Positions 17,561 to 27,209 of a stretch of DNA of 64,000 nt are shown here, in pieces. How positions within the stretch are numbered: the stretch's first letter is position 1; each line of letters begins with the position of its first letter. The notes under the pieces were generated by a model that was not told where the DNA came from, searched no databases, and worked only from the letters and a program-made list of their open reading frames with translations. Source of the stretch: Flagellimonas marinaquae (GTDB lineage: Bacteria > Bacteroidota > Bacteroidia > Flavobacteriales > Flavobacteriaceae); the NCBI RefSeq assembly GCF_003992675.1, contig NZ_RZMZ01000007.1:186001-250000 (forward strand). The letters run 5' to 3'. A program made the position numbers and the translations under genes.

Positions 17561-20500
17561 ATGACAAGAATAACCGAACATAGTATAGAAGATTTTGCCA
17601 TCAAATTATTGGAGCATTTAGGCTATGAATACATTTATGCCCCAAGCATTGCTCATGATGGCGAAAACCCAGAGCGTAGTTCGTACGAAGAAATCCTGCT
17701 CACCCATCGCATGGCAGAAGCAGTGCGAAGAATTAACCCTAGCGTGCCACCTGCTGCACAGGAGGAAGCCATCAAAGAGATTCAACGTATCCATTCGCCA
17801 GAATTATTGACCAATAATGAAAGCTTTCATCGCTTATTGACCGAAGGCATCAAAGTCAGCTATCAAAAAGATGGCCAGCAAAGAGGTGATTTAGTTTGGT
17901 TAGTCGACTTCAACACACCCGAAAACAACGATTTTATTGTTGCTAATCAGTTTACAGTGGTAGAAGATGGCGTAAACAAACGCCCAGATGTCATTCTCTT
18001 TGTCAACGGTATTCCTTTGGTGGTCATCGAACTCAAAAATGCAGCAGATGAAAACGCCACCATCAAATCAGCTTTCCGCCAGATAGAAACCTACAAAGCA
18101 GTTATTCCAAGTTTGTTTACTTACAATGCGTTTACGATTATCTCAGACGGATTGGAAGCAAGAGCAGGAACGCTTTCATCGGGAATGAGCCGTTTTATGG
18201 CTTGGAAATCGGCAGACGGCAAAGAAGAAGCATCGCACTTGGTGAGCCAAATGGAAACGCTCATTAATGGAATGCTCAACAAAGAAACCTTGCTGGATTT
18301 AATTCGGCATTTTATTGTGTTTGAAAAATCGAAAAAGGAAGATGCGAAAACAGGCGTTACCACCATTTCAACGGTTAAAAAATTAGCCGCTTATCATCAG
18401 TACTATGCCGTAAACCGAGCGGTGGAATCCGCCATGAGAGCAACGGGTTACACGGTAGAAAAAAGCCTGTCCCGACCTGGCGGGAAAACCCCGACAAGTA
18501 TGGTGATGGAATCACCAGAAAGCTACGGTGTGGCTGGTGTAAAATCACAACCTAAAGGAGACCGAAAAGGTGGTGTGGTTTGGCATACCCAAGGAAGCGG
18601 TAAATCCCTTTCCATGGTGTTCTTCACGGGTAAAATCGTGTTGGCTTTGGACAATCCCACCGTTGTAGTTATCACCGACCGTAACGATTTGGACGACCAA
18701 CTCTTTGACACGTTTGCTTCTTCCACTCAGTTGCTAAGGCAGGAACCAAAACAGATTGAAAACCGAAACGATTTAAAAGAAAAACTAAAAGTGGCTTCTG
18801 GCGGTGTGATTTTTACCACCATTCAAAAATTCTCACCCGAAGAAGGCAATGTATATGAAACGCTTTCTGAACGTGAAAACATTGTGGTGATTGCTGATGA
18901 AGCGCACCGAACCCAATACGGTTTCAAAGCCAAAACAGTGGATGACAAAGACGAGCATGGCAATGTGATTGGAAAGAAAACCGTGTACGGCTTTGCCAAG
19001 TACATGCGTGATGCTTTGCCAAACGCCACTTATATCGGTTTTACAGGAACACCCATTGAAAGCACCGATGTGAATACTCCTGCCGTTTTTGGGAACTACA
19101 TTGATGTCTATGACATTGCTCAAGCGGTAGAAGATGGGGCAACCGTTCGCATTTACTACGAAAGCCGTTTGGCGAAAGTGAACCTGAGCGAAGAGGGGAA
19201 AAAGCTGGTGGAGGAACTGGATGATGAGCTGGACGGAGAAGAACTCACCGAAACCCAAAAGGCTAAAGCCAAATGGACACAGTTGGAAGCCTTAATCGGA
19301 AGTGAAAACCGCATTAAGAATGTAGCCAACGACATCATTCAGCATTTTGGTCAACGCCAAGAAGTATTTGAAGGCAAAGGCATGATTGTCGCTATGTCTA
19401 GAAGAATTGCCGCTGACTTGTACGATGAAATCATCAAACTAAAACCTGAATGGCATTCAGACGATTTGGATAAAGGTGTGATTAAAGTCGTGATGACTTC
19501 ATCCTCTTCAGATGGACCAAAAATTGCCAAACATCATACCACTAAGCAACAGAGAAGAACCCTTGCCGACCGAATGAAAGACCCAGACGATGAATTGAAA
19601 CTGGTGATTGTTCGGGATATGTGGCTCACAGGCTTTGATGCTCCAAGTATGCACACGCTTTACATCGACAAACCGATGAAAGGCCACAACCTGATGCAAG
19701 CCATTGCACGGGTAAACCGAGTGTATAAAGACAAGCCAGGTGGATTGGTGGTAGATTATTTGGGAATTGCTTCTGATTTGAAAAAAGCACTGTCGTTCTA
19801 TTCCGATGCAGGTGGAAAAGGCGACCCAACCATTGCTCAAGCACAAGCCGTAGAGTTGATGCTGGAAAAACTGGAAGTGGTTTCGCAAATGTACAGCGGT
19901 TTTCCATATGAAGATTACTTCCAAGCAGAAACAGGACAAAAACTTTCCATGATTCTGGCAGCCGAAGAACACATTCTCGGTTTAGAAGATGGTAAGAAAC
20001 GATACATTAATGAGGTAACCGCTTTGTCCAAAGCCTTTGCGATTGCCGTTCCGCATGAGCAAGCGATGGACGTGAAAGATGAAGTTTCATTTTTTCAAGC
20101 AGTTAAAGCACGTTTAGCCAAGTTTGACAGTACAGGTTCAGGAAGAACCGATGAAGAAATTGAGACGACCATTCGCCAAGTCATAGACCAAGCTTTGGTT
20201 TCGGAGCAAGTGATTGACGTTTTTGATGCCGCAGGAATCAAGAAACCCGATATTTCCATTCTATCCGAAGACTTCCTGATGGAGCTCAAAGGAATGGAAC
20301 ACAAGAACGTAGCTCTGGAAGTTTTGAAAAAGCTACTGAATGACGAAATAAAAGCACGTTCCAAAAAGAACTTGGTCAAGAGTAAGTCGCTTAAAGAGAT
20401 GTTGGAAAATTCTATCAAGAAATACCACAACAAGATTTTGACAGCTGCTGAAGTGATGGACGAACTCATTAAGCTGAGTAAGGAAATCGTAAACATGGAC

Positions 20501-20809
20501 AGTGAAGCCAAAAAACTTGGATTGACTGATTTTGAGTATGCTTTCTACACCGCAGTGGCCAATAATGATTCAGCGAAACAACTCATGCAGCAAGACAAGC
20601 TGAGAGAACTGGCTGTGATTTTAACCGAACGTGTAAAGAAAAACGCATCCATCGACTGGACAATCAAGGAAAGCGTTAGAGCAAAACTGAAAGTAATCAT
20701 CAAGCGGACTTTAAGACAATACGGCTATCCACCAGACATGCAAAAACTGGCGACAGAAACTGTATTGAAACAAGCGGAAATGATTGCGAAGGAGTTGACT
20801 GGGATTTAG
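17561..20809 (+). CDS. hsdR: Type I restriction endonuclease subunit HsdR (system 1)
   Basis: The 1082-residue subunit cuts DNA after ATP-driven translocation. It has an N-terminal PD-(D/E)XK nuclease (RPDVILFVNGIPLVVIELKN, D and E-x-K visible), a superfamily 2 helicase with Walker A VVWHTQGSGKSLSM, DEAH box IADEAHRTQYG and motif III GFTGTP, motif VI in QAIARVNRVY, and a helical C-terminal HsdR domain. Upstream of Walker A there is an odd Gly/Pro segment (SLSRPGGKTPTS) encoded by a small GC-rich repeat-like sequence. The gene ends the system 1 operon and is followed by a terminator. Confidence 0.95.
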   Translation: MTRITEHSIEDFAIKLLEHLGYEYIYAPSIAHDGENPERSSYEEILLTHRMAEAVRRINPSVPPAAQEEAIKEIQRIHSPELLTNNESFHRLLTEGIKVSYQKDGQQRGDLVWLVDFNTPENNDFIVANQFTVVEDGVNKRPDVILFVNGIPLVVIELKNAADENATIKSAFRQIETYKAVIPSLFTYNAFTIISDGLEARAGTLSSGMSRFMAWKSADGKEEASHLVSQMETLINGMLNKETLLDLIRHFIVFEKSKKEDAKTGVTTISTVKKLAAYHQYYAVNRAVESAMRATGYTVEKSLSRPGGKTPTSMVMESPESYGVAGVKSQPKGDRKGGVVWHTQGSGKSLSMVFFTGKIVLALDNPTVVVITDRNDLDDQLFDTFASSTQLLRQEPKQIENRNDLKEKLKVASGGVIFTTIQKFSPEEGNVYETLSERENIVVIADEAHRTQYGFKAKTVDDKDEHGNVIGKKTVYGFAKYMRDALPNATYIGFTGTPIESTDVNTPAVFGNYIDVYDIAQAVEDGATVRIYYESRLAKVNLSEEGKKLVEELDDELDGEELTETQKAKAKWTQLEALIGSENRIKNVANDIIQHFGQRQEVFEGKGMIVAMSRRIAADLYDEIIKLKPEWHSDDLDKGVIKVVMTSSSSDGPKIAKHHTTKQQRRTLADRMKDPDDELKLVIVRDMWLTGFDAPSMHTLYIDKPMKGHNLMQAIARVNRVYKDKPGGLVVDYLGIASDLKKALSFYSDAGGKGDPTIAQAQAVELMLEKLEVVSQMYSGFPYEDYFQAETGQKLSMILAAEEHILGLEDGKKRYINEVTALSKAFAIAVPHEQAMDVKDEVSFFQAVKARLAKFDSTGSGRTDEEIETTIRQVIDQALVSEQVIDVFDAAGIKKPDISILSEDFLMELKGMEHKNVALEVLKKLLNDEIKARSKKNLVKSKSLKEMLENSIKKYHNKILTAAEVMDELIKLSKEIVNMDSEAKKLGLTDFEYAFYTAVANNDSAKQLMQQDKLRELAVILTERVKKNASIDWTIKESVRAKLKVIIKRTLRQYGYPPDMQKLATETVLKQAEMIAKELTGI

Positions 20810-20835
20810 AAAAGATTCTTTCTTGCTTAGAGCAA

Positions 20836-20867
20836 AAAAACCCGTACTTAATCAGCACGGGCTTTTT
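20836..20867. terminator. Bidirectional rho-independent terminator after hsdR
   Basis: CCCGT (20841-20845) and ACGGG (20857-20861) form a stem extended by A5/T5 flanks, with A-rich sequence on one side and T-rich on the other. It can end hsdR on the plus strand and transcripts coming from the tRNA side on the minus strand. Confidence 0.75.
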
Positions 20868-20874
20868 AAATGAT

Positions 20875-20917
20875 GTGGTCCCACCTGGGCTCGAACCAGG
20901 GACCACCTGATTATGAG
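20875..20917. other. Left attachment site: duplicated 3' half of the CAU tRNA gene
   Basis: These 43 bp match 49149-49191 with one mismatch (A at 20905, C at 49179). The segment covers the tRNA from anticodon loop to acceptor end, the usual tyrosine-integrase target. It is the displaced end of the original tRNA gene and marks the left border of the integrated element. The integrase gene starts 150 bp further in. Confidence 0.9.
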
Positions 20918-21033
20918 CAGCTTTTTTTAGCTGTCATAAATTTTCATTTGGTTTCTTATGTGTTGATTATCAATATTTTATGAAATTTTTCTTTTCATTT
21001 AGATGCATCAATACTACCTTTAAATGACCATTT

Positions 21034-21052
21034 GTTGTACCTATGTTGTACC
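21034..21052. repeat. Tandem GTTGTACC site, left end of element
   Basis: GTTGTACC occurs at 21034-21041 and 21045-21052, an 11-bp period that puts both on the same DNA face. An identical pair in the same orientation lies near the right end (49078-49096). This fits arm-type binding sites of the integrase or a binding site of an excision factor. Confidence 0.65.
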
Positions 21053-21068
21053 CAAAATACCGCTGAAA

Positions 21069-22280
21069 ATGATCAATGTACGAACGGTTTTAAGAAAAAA
21101 ACAGCTTTCCGATGGAACTTATCCGGTATGCCTTCGTGTGACCAAAGACAGGCGATCCAAATACTTCAAGACCATCTACAATGTATCTCCCAAAGAATGG
21201 GACGAACGCACTGGCTCCTTCAATAAGAACCATAGCAATTTTATTCAGGACAATCGGTTATTGTTGAAGTTTCGGGACAGGGCATTAAAAGTAATCGCAG
21301 AGTTGGAAATGGAGAAAGACGATTTCTCTTTGAGGGAATTTGAACATAATTTTAGGCTGGCATTCAATCCTGTTAGAAGAAACGTTTTTGACTTTTGGGA
21401 TGAAATAGTGGAGGAGTTGAAACTAGCTGGCAGAATGGGCAATGCCCGTTTCCACAACGATACCAGTAAATCCGTCCTTAGATATTTAAAGTTTGACAAA
21501 GACCTTTCCTTTACGGACATTACCCCTGCATTTCTAGAAAAGTATGAGGCCTATCTGCGTTCACGAGGTGGCACAGATGGCGGTATTGGCGTGAGGATGC
21601 GCTCCATAAGGGCGTTGTACAACCATGCCATCAGAAGAAATATCGTAAAGGAATCCCTTTATCCCTTTCGCGTATACAAAGTATCGAGATTGAAAGGAAG
21701 GGGTGCCAAAAGGGCACTTACCTTTGAAGAGGTAAAACAAATAATCAATGTTGACCTATCTGAAAATCCAGAGCTTTTGAACAGCAAAAGCTATTTTGTT
21801 TTTAGCTTCTACACCCGAGGGATGAACTTTGCCGATATGATGAAATTGAAATGGAAAGACATCAAAGGGGGAAACATATATTATACCCGTTCCAAGACCA
21901 AGGGAAACTTCACCATTAAAATCCTCCCTCCGGTTCAGGAAATCTTGGATTATTATCGTAAAAATTCATTGGGCACGAAATATGTCTTTCCCATTTTGCT
22001 CCATGACGAGCTTACCCCGAACCAGATTGAAAACCGCAAAACAAAAGTGCTCAAAAACTATAATAAGGATTTAAAGGCTATCGCTGAATTGGCCGAAATC
22101 GAAAAATCTGTGACCAGTTATGTGGCTCGGCATAGTTTTGCCAATTGCCTTAAGCAAAAAGGTGTGGCAACGGATGTAATCAGCGAATCATTGGGCCATC
22201 AAAACATGGCCATCACTCAAGCTTATTTGAAAGAATTGGATTCATCTGTTGTTGATAAAGCCATAGAAGTATTACTCTAA
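21069..22280 (+). CDS. Tyrosine recombinase/integrase of the tRNA-integrated element
   Basis: This enzyme inserts and excises the element at the tRNA gene. The 403-residue protein has an N-terminal arm-binding domain, a SAM-like core-binding domain (residues about 100-195) and a catalytic domain with R in FYTRGMNFADMMKLKW, H-x-x-R-equivalent region VARHSFANCLKQKG, second H in SLGHQNMAITQ and nucleophile Y in TQAYLKELD. I chose ATG 21069 (MINVRTVLRKKQ), the usual start of this Bacteroidota integrase type; the longer frame from 21024 runs over the tandem repeat. Confidence 0.94.
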   Translation: MINVRTVLRKKQLSDGTYPVCLRVTKDRRSKYFKTIYNVSPKEWDERTGSFNKNHSNFIQDNRLLLKFRDRALKVIAELEMEKDDFSLREFEHNFRLAFNPVRRNVFDFWDEIVEELKLAGRMGNARFHNDTSKSVLRYLKFDKDLSFTDITPAFLEKYEAYLRSRGGTDGGIGVRMRSIRALYNHAIRRNIVKESLYPFRVYKVSRLKGRGAKRALTFEEVKQIINVDLSENPELLNSKSYFVFSFYTRGMNFADMMKLKWKDIKGGNIYYTRSKTKGNFTIKILPPVQEILDYYRKNSLGTKYVFPILLHDELTPNQIENRKTKVLKNYNKDLKAIAELAEIEKSVTSYVARHSFANCLKQKGVATDVISESLGHQNMAITQAYLKELDSSVVDKAIEVLL

Positions 22281-23363
22281 ATCTGATTTTCCTAGAATTG
22301 GGTCTTCAAATTCAGTTAAAGGGTCTAACCAATCCGCCTTTTGGTTCGCCCATTTCAGATAAACTTGATTTTCTTCATTTAAAGCAGATTTATCCAGTTT
22401 TACTTTTTTCTTATAGGCACTCAGGTAGTTTCTTATTTGTTTGGCCTTATACCAGTTCTCTGAATCTGAGATAAGTTGCCTGAATTTGGATTTTTCCTCT
22501 GCTATTTTTTTTAGTTTTTCTTTCTCTTTTATCAGTTCTTGTTCCCTCCTCCTTTTTTGCTCTGCTTGTTGCGCCCGTAAATCATGCCAATACTTGCAAT
22601 CTTTTTCAATCCAAGCTACGATTTGTGGAAGGTATTCTTCTAAACGGATAGTTTTTCTATCTATCCAATTTTTTTGATTAAAGGAAGGTCCGACCTGAAA
22701 TTCTAGCTTATCGCTTTTCTCCCATGATTCCCTACTCCAGCCAGACTTATCTTTCTCCCGTATTCTATGGTACTTCTGGCGAAGATTTATTTCTGTTTTT
22801 TGACCAAACATCTGTATATGGCAACGGCTATACTCAAAGATGATTTTTCCACTCATGGCCTCTATTGCCAAAATCAGTGTATTCATAAATCTAAATGCCC
22901 TGGGCCTCATTTTAGTGTCGGTATGGATGGGTAATATTTCATGCTCTTGAGATAACTCCCAAAATCCGACATCTTTGCTCTCATCTAATTGCTCCAATAG
23001 TTTTTTGCTCTTCCTTATTGTTGGATGATATTGCACAATCCTCTTGGGTACTTTAAAGTTTAAGTTGCTTTGCTGCTCCAGTTCATATGCTCTTTTATGG
23101 TAATCCGTTTTAAATTTTTTGGGGGCTAAGGCCAAGTTTATCTTAATATTTCTATTTCCCATTTTAGGCAGAGGTGTTTTGATTATTTCTTTATTGAACC
23201 TAACCTTTGTCCAATGACCTCGTTTGGGCAATGGGATATTGTATTCTTGACAAACATCTTTCAATCGCTGTTGCGTTACCTCAAGCTGCTCCGACAAATC
23301 ATTCAAAGATTGCTCCCATACCAAACTATATAACTCTTCTCTTGTAAAAGTTACTTCTTGCAT
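22272..23363 (-). CDS. Uncharacterised charged protein with N-terminal HTH-like motif
   Basis: I do not recognise a characterised family for this 363-residue protein. The N-terminus (FTREELYSLVWEQSLNDLSE, then VTQQRLKDVCQEYNIPLPKRGHW) resembles a motif found in many hypothetical proteins of mobile elements and may be a helix-turn-helix. Residues about 255-300 are a highly charged coiled coil (EQKRRREQELIKEKEKLKK). It is convergent with the integrase and overlaps its 3' end by 9 bp. The gene stands alone, with a 226-bp gap up to the next minus-strand gene. Confidence 0.65.
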   Translation of the reverse strand: MQEVTFTREELYSLVWEQSLNDLSEQLEVTQQRLKDVCQEYNIPLPKRGHWTKVRFNKEIIKTPLPKMGNRNIKINLALAPKKFKTDYHKRAYELEQQSNLNFKVPKRIVQYHPTIRKSKKLLEQLDESKDVGFWELSQEHEILPIHTDTKMRPRAFRFMNTLILAIEAMSGKIIFEYSRCHIQMFGQKTEINLRQKYHRIREKDKSGWSRESWEKSDKLEFQVGPSFNQKNWIDRKTIRLEEYLPQIVAWIEKDCKYWHDLRAQQAEQKRRREQELIKEKEKLKKIAEEKSKFRQLISDSENWYKAKQIRNYLSAYKKKVKLDKSALNEENQVYLKWANQKADWLDPLTEFEDPILGKSDLE

Positions 23364-23589
23364 TCAATCAAAATTTCTTAGTAAAAATTCGAGTTTATCA
23401 CCAAAAAATGGTGATTATCTCGAAAAAATACTAAAGTGGAAACGCCGGACAGAGTATACCACACTTGCCGGATTAAATTGAGCACCATCCAAACTAACAC
23501 AAAAACCAGACTTTCATATGACTAAAATCAAATAGTGGGTTGCTCAAATCTTCCGTTTTTGGTGGTCTCCGCTATCCTGCTCATTCATC

Positions 23590-24045
23590 TTAAATACTGC
23601 TTTCCGGTAATCTCTCCGCTTTATCCAGATTACTGTTTAGCTCTCTTAAATGATTTGCTGAAATAGTTGTCCAGATTCCCCTATATGATTTTCGCTTTCT
23701 ATCCTTTAAGAATTTGTTGATATACTTTCCAGGACCATTGTACAAAACCTCAAGTTCCCCATTTGGTTCAATGTGAACTGCGATAAAATGCTCCAAGTCT
23801 AAATTATAGGGGTAACTGAAGTAATAAGCCATACTGGCTTTTATTTGAACCTTCTTGCCCGTAGGTCTGTGAAATCCATCATATTTATGTTCATTTTTAC
23901 CATAAAGTTCTATATCAAACTTTTCACTCACCAAAGCTTCTCCTATATCACCTACCAATCTACCATCTAAAGAGAAGTCCAGTTTACCTTCATATTGCCT
24001 CTTCAATGATTTAGTGATATCCAATAACTGTTGAATTTCTTTCAT
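23590..24045 (-). CDS. PD-(D/E)XK-like small protein (DUF6998-like), third gene of ATPase/HNH operon
   Basis: The 151-residue protein contains GDIGEALVSEKFDIELYG, then YDGFHRPTGKKVQIKAS. The order E ... D ... Q-x-K within about 35 residues is a typical PD-(D/E)XK nuclease core, so it may be a small DNase. I recall similar proteins filed as DUF6998, but this needs checking. It starts 4 bp after the HNH gene and is surely in the same operon as the AAA ATPase. Its association with a Septu-like pair suggests a third effector or accessory subunit. Confidence 0.6.
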   Translation of the reverse strand: MKEIQQLLDITKSLKRQYEGKLDFSLDGRLVGDIGEALVSEKFDIELYGKNEHKYDGFHRPTGKKVQIKASMAYYFSYPYNLDLEHFIAVHIEPNGELEVLYNGPGKYINKFLKDRKRKSYRGIWTTISANHLRELNSNLDKAERLPESSI

Positions 24046-24049
24046 AGAT

Positions 24050-25048
24050 TCAAGATTTACCAGTCACACTTATCAGTTTATCTATAATATCCTTTTTGAA
24101 CTTACTGAACGGTCTTTTATGGTATTGCTCTTCATCGATTTCTACACCAAAAATCAATCTATATTTATCAATCTTTGACACTTCCAGATGATTAAAGGTC
24201 CTATTCAACAGAATATCTAAATAATTCTCGGAGTATTTATACCGAAGGTCTATTAAATCTTGAAGCTCCTTTTTCGAATGGCCTTTATATAGAAGCTTTG
24301 TTTCCAAAATATCTAATGTGTTTTCAGATTTATTGTCCTCCATTCTTAGATTAATACAATTAACTTGGTATTCTGAAGGGGATATAGCTATATAATCAAA
24401 TTTAAATGACCTTGAGATATCTCTGTCCACATATGGATGTAAATGTTCATCCAAATTCATTGCTACAGTTGACTTTATAGAACTGTTACAAATTGAACAA
24501 GAAGGAATCAAATTATAAAATGAGAGTGCAAGTAATGGGTGCTCACCTTTTGACAACCAATGATCAAATTGGGGCACCATACACTTCTCTCCGCCTGGTT
24601 TTCGCATAACTAAAGTATACTGGCGATTACAATAAGTACATGTATGGATATCCAACCACTCAGCAAGCTTATAATTGAGATTTGTATAAAAAAACCCTTC
24701 ATATCCAGATTTCACAAAGAGCTTTTTGCACTGCTCTTTAAATTCCTCTTCACTATGCCCAAGGTTCATATACATTGTTCGAATGACACCTTCAAAAAGT
24801 ATTAATAGTCCTGGTTTATATGATACTATTCTGCTTAATTTTCCGTCATTTAAAATCCTAATGAAATCTGGACATAGGTCTGTCCTATTTTGTATTTTCT
24901 TTGAACAAACAGGACAATTTTCCTTATCACATGAATAACCTGTTGGATTCGCCACTGAATACCTTCCCTGTAGTTTTATATTTAACCAGCATAAAATTAT
25001 TTCACTGTACTTTTTTAAAGCTTCCTCTTGTTCTCCTAAAAAAATCAT
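24050..25048 (-). CDS. HNH endonuclease (PtuB-like) coupled to AAA ATPase
   Basis: The 332-residue protein has several CxxC zinc knuckles (DKENCPVCSKKIQ; HTCTYCNRQYTL; PSCSICNSSI) around an HNH core with VPQFDHWLSK and FYNLIPSC, where D-H and N are the catalytic positions. This arrangement is typical of the HNH nuclease PtuB of Septu defence. Its start overlaps the ATPase stop by one base (TAATG), showing translational coupling. The HNH domain is central, with long N- and C-terminal extensions of unknown role. Confidence 0.85.
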   Translation of the reverse strand: MIFLGEQEEALKKYSEIILCWLNIKLQGRYSVANPTGYSCDKENCPVCSKKIQNRTDLCPDFIRILNDGKLSRIVSYKPGLLILFEGVIRTMYMNLGHSEEEFKEQCKKLFVKSGYEGFFYTNLNYKLAEWLDIHTCTYCNRQYTLVMRKPGGEKCMVPQFDHWLSKGEHPLLALSFYNLIPSCSICNSSIKSTVAMNLDEHLHPYVDRDISRSFKFDYIAISPSEYQVNCINLRMEDNKSENTLDILETKLLYKGHSKKELQDLIDLRYKYSENYLDILLNRTFNHLEVSKIDKYRLIFGVEIDEEQYHKRPFSKFKKDIIDKLISVTGKS

Positions 25049-26994
25049 TACCGGTTAAAGTTTATATCATTAATACCCAATCGAATTGCAATATTTTTTA
25101 AATAGGCGATTTTTTCACTTTCATCAAAATCGTCCTGTACAGCTTCAAAATACATTTCCTCTAAATTAGCACGGAGAATTGGTTCATCAACAAGAGAAAT
25201 AATTCGTTCATGCTGCTGCCTTTTATCCATATCCCTGGCTTCATTTCTCAACCAATCAATAGTAACTTGAATTTTTTCCTTTGCAAAGTCTCCCATAAGA
25301 GAGTCATTTAAAAAGAAGGAGTCTGCCAACAAATCGGTTAAATTGGCTCCAAATGAATGTTTTGGTCTGTTTTGGTCTGAATTTGAGATAATCGTTCTTC
25401 CTGAATTATCAGAAGATTTGTTGATATAAACCACATTATTTGAAGGCAAATCACTTAGTGTCAATGGATCATGAGTGGTAAATATTATTTGAACCTTAAT
25501 TCCAAGTTGGGAGAAAAATTTGGAACAAAAATCAATCATTGTTTTGACAAAACCTTTCTTCCATGTCGGGTGAAAACCTAAATCTGCTTCATCCAATAAT
25601 AATAGGTAAAAACCATACTTTCTGTCTACAAGAATTTTGTCTATGTTATTGTCAAAATACTCATGAATTCGGCTAAACAGGTTAAGCATGGCAGTTTCAC
25701 CCGAACTTAAACTTCTTCTTGAGGGCTGAATATTTATATAATGCGGTATTTCTTCCACTACCTCATACTTTATTTTTCCATTGGTATCATTGACAGCATA
25801 ATACTTGGCTAAGCAATTAATCAAACTTTGTTCCAGTTTATATAGTTCATCTAACTGCTTTGATGAAACAAAAATTGATTTTAAACTCCAATCAAAAAAT
25901 TCGGAACCCCTGATAGTCTTGTCATAGACTATGCTGTCTATATAATCAAATAAGTGTTTTAATAGACTTAAAACTTCTTCATCTGGTAAGTTTTTTCGTT
26001 TCCCTAGGGTATAGTAATAATCCTTAAACCAAAGTTTAAAGAGACTCAGTGCATCAAATTTTTCAAAAATGTTATCTGAATGTTTATATTTAATACTTTC
26101 AAAATGCCCCTCCCTGAGATAAGTATTATGAATTTCCATCAGTCTATGAAGAATACAAAACACGTCCAATAAGATGTAGTTTTTCATTAAATTCTTTTGA
26201 AGAATGAATTGATCTTCTTCAGTATCTCTTTTGGAGTTTCTAATGGCATCCGCTTCTTCTTCTATCTTCTGATAAAGTCGCTCTAAAAACCACCGAAAAT
26301 CCGTAGGAGTATTCTCAAAGCTCACGTTTTTTCGATTAGCGTCAATTCGGTACCGCGTAAAAGTTATGCGATGGAAATCGTCATCGGGAAAATCGAACAT
26401 TTCTTTTATCGATTCAGCTAGATTTGAAGTTTTTAAGTTTCGAATCCTCTTAAAATTGGCTTGTCTCAGAATCTCTGCAGGACTTGTAGTATGGGATTGA
26501 GGTTCGAAATCAAAGATGGTTTCCAAATCCTTAGCTAAAATTGTATCGAAACTAAGATCTATTCCCTTCAATTTAGGTTTGAAATCGAGAAAAGGACTAT
26601 AATAAATAGTGCTTATATCAATATCTTTGACAACTTTCTCTCCAAGATTTCCAAAATCAATTGATTTTCCCGTTCGCATGAAGTTGTGCAGGTATATTTT
26701 TTCTCCTTCTTCGAAAATTATAACATTGTTTTCCTGATTATTAATTACAGATTCAATAATCTCATACATTAATGTAGTTTTACCCGCCCCATTGGCACCC
26801 ACAATAGAAGAGATGTTTAGAAGTGTTCCAGTATCGTCAAAAAATTCTTCTATAAATTTATCATTGAGCTTCCTTCTAAATGTAATTTCACTAGGAGTTT
26901 CTTGAACATCATAAATGTATTTACCACCAAAATTTAGTGTAAATGAATTTTCAAACAAATAGTGGTCAAAAAAGTAAATGGCAGCTAAATTCAT
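25048..26994 (-). CDS. AAA/ABC-type ATPase (PtuA-like) of a defence operon
   Basis: The 648-residue protein belongs to the OLD/SMC-like ATPases. Walker A GANGAGKTTLMYEI lies near residue 65, the ABC signature RRSLSSGETAMLNLFSRI near 430, and Walker B LLLLDEADLGFHPTWKKG near 470, followed by the H-switch TTHDPLTLSDLPS. The middle is long and helical. No TOPRIM domain is visible. With the HNH gene directly downstream this is the Septu PtuA/PtuB layout; the ATPase probably senses phage and controls the nuclease. The DNA is clearly AT-rich compared with the core genes. Confidence 0.88.
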   Translation of the reverse strand: MNLAAIYFFDHYLFENSFTLNFGGKYIYDVQETPSEITFRRKLNDKFIEEFFDDTGTLLNISSIVGANGAGKTTLMYEIIESVINNQENNVIIFEEGEKIYLHNFMRTGKSIDFGNLGEKVVKDIDISTIYYSPFLDFKPKLKGIDLSFDTILAKDLETIFDFEPQSHTTSPAEILRQANFKRIRNLKTSNLAESIKEMFDFPDDDFHRITFTRYRIDANRKNVSFENTPTDFRWFLERLYQKIEEEADAIRNSKRDTEEDQFILQKNLMKNYILLDVFCILHRLMEIHNTYLREGHFESIKYKHSDNIFEKFDALSLFKLWFKDYYYTLGKRKNLPDEEVLSLLKHLFDYIDSIVYDKTIRGSEFFDWSLKSIFVSSKQLDELYKLEQSLINCLAKYYAVNDTNGKIKYEVVEEIPHYINIQPSRRSLSSGETAMLNLFSRIHEYFDNNIDKILVDRKYGFYLLLLDEADLGFHPTWKKGFVKTMIDFCSKFFSQLGIKVQIIFTTHDPLTLSDLPSNNVVYINKSSDNSGRTIISNSDQNRPKHSFGANLTDLLADSFFLNDSLMGDFAKEKIQVTIDWLRNEARDMDKRQQHERIISLVDEPILRANLEEMYFEAVQDDFDESEKIAYLKNIAIRLGINDINFNR

Positions 26995-27011
26995 TTATAT
27001 GATTATAGTTG

Positions 27012-27181
27012 TTATTTGGCCGACACTTTGTTGGGTGGCTTTTCAATCTCCTCCAACAACGCCCTGGCGTTCCCATCTGTGGACAACTGTTCCACCTGTA
27101 TTTATACAAAGGACTTCTGCAATATGGTTTGGAGGAGCTATCTATTTTTAGCTCGAGGATTTCGCTGTATCCATTAATTGC
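27012..27181 (-). pseudogene. Remnant of an hsdS 3' end (frameshift and stop)
   Basis: Read on the minus strand, this gap encodes GYSEILELKIDSS in one frame, then LLQTILQKSFV, a stop, and QVEQLSTDGNARALLEEIEK in another, ending at TAA 27012. This is the same pattern as the C-terminus of the intact HsdS at 29207 (GYSVLKSKIDNLPQAVLHK ... GDGDAKELLEEIE). It is therefore a broken, divergent copy of an hsdS tail, now separated from the intact gene by the deaminase gene. Confidence 0.75.
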
Positions 27182-27209
27182 TAAGTTTCATTCATTAGCT
27201 TAATACCAA

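Noticed and set aside
27009-27203. Plus-strand 64-residue ORF
   Set aside because: The opposite strand shows a recognisable, broken hsdS tail; the plus-strand frame is incidental.
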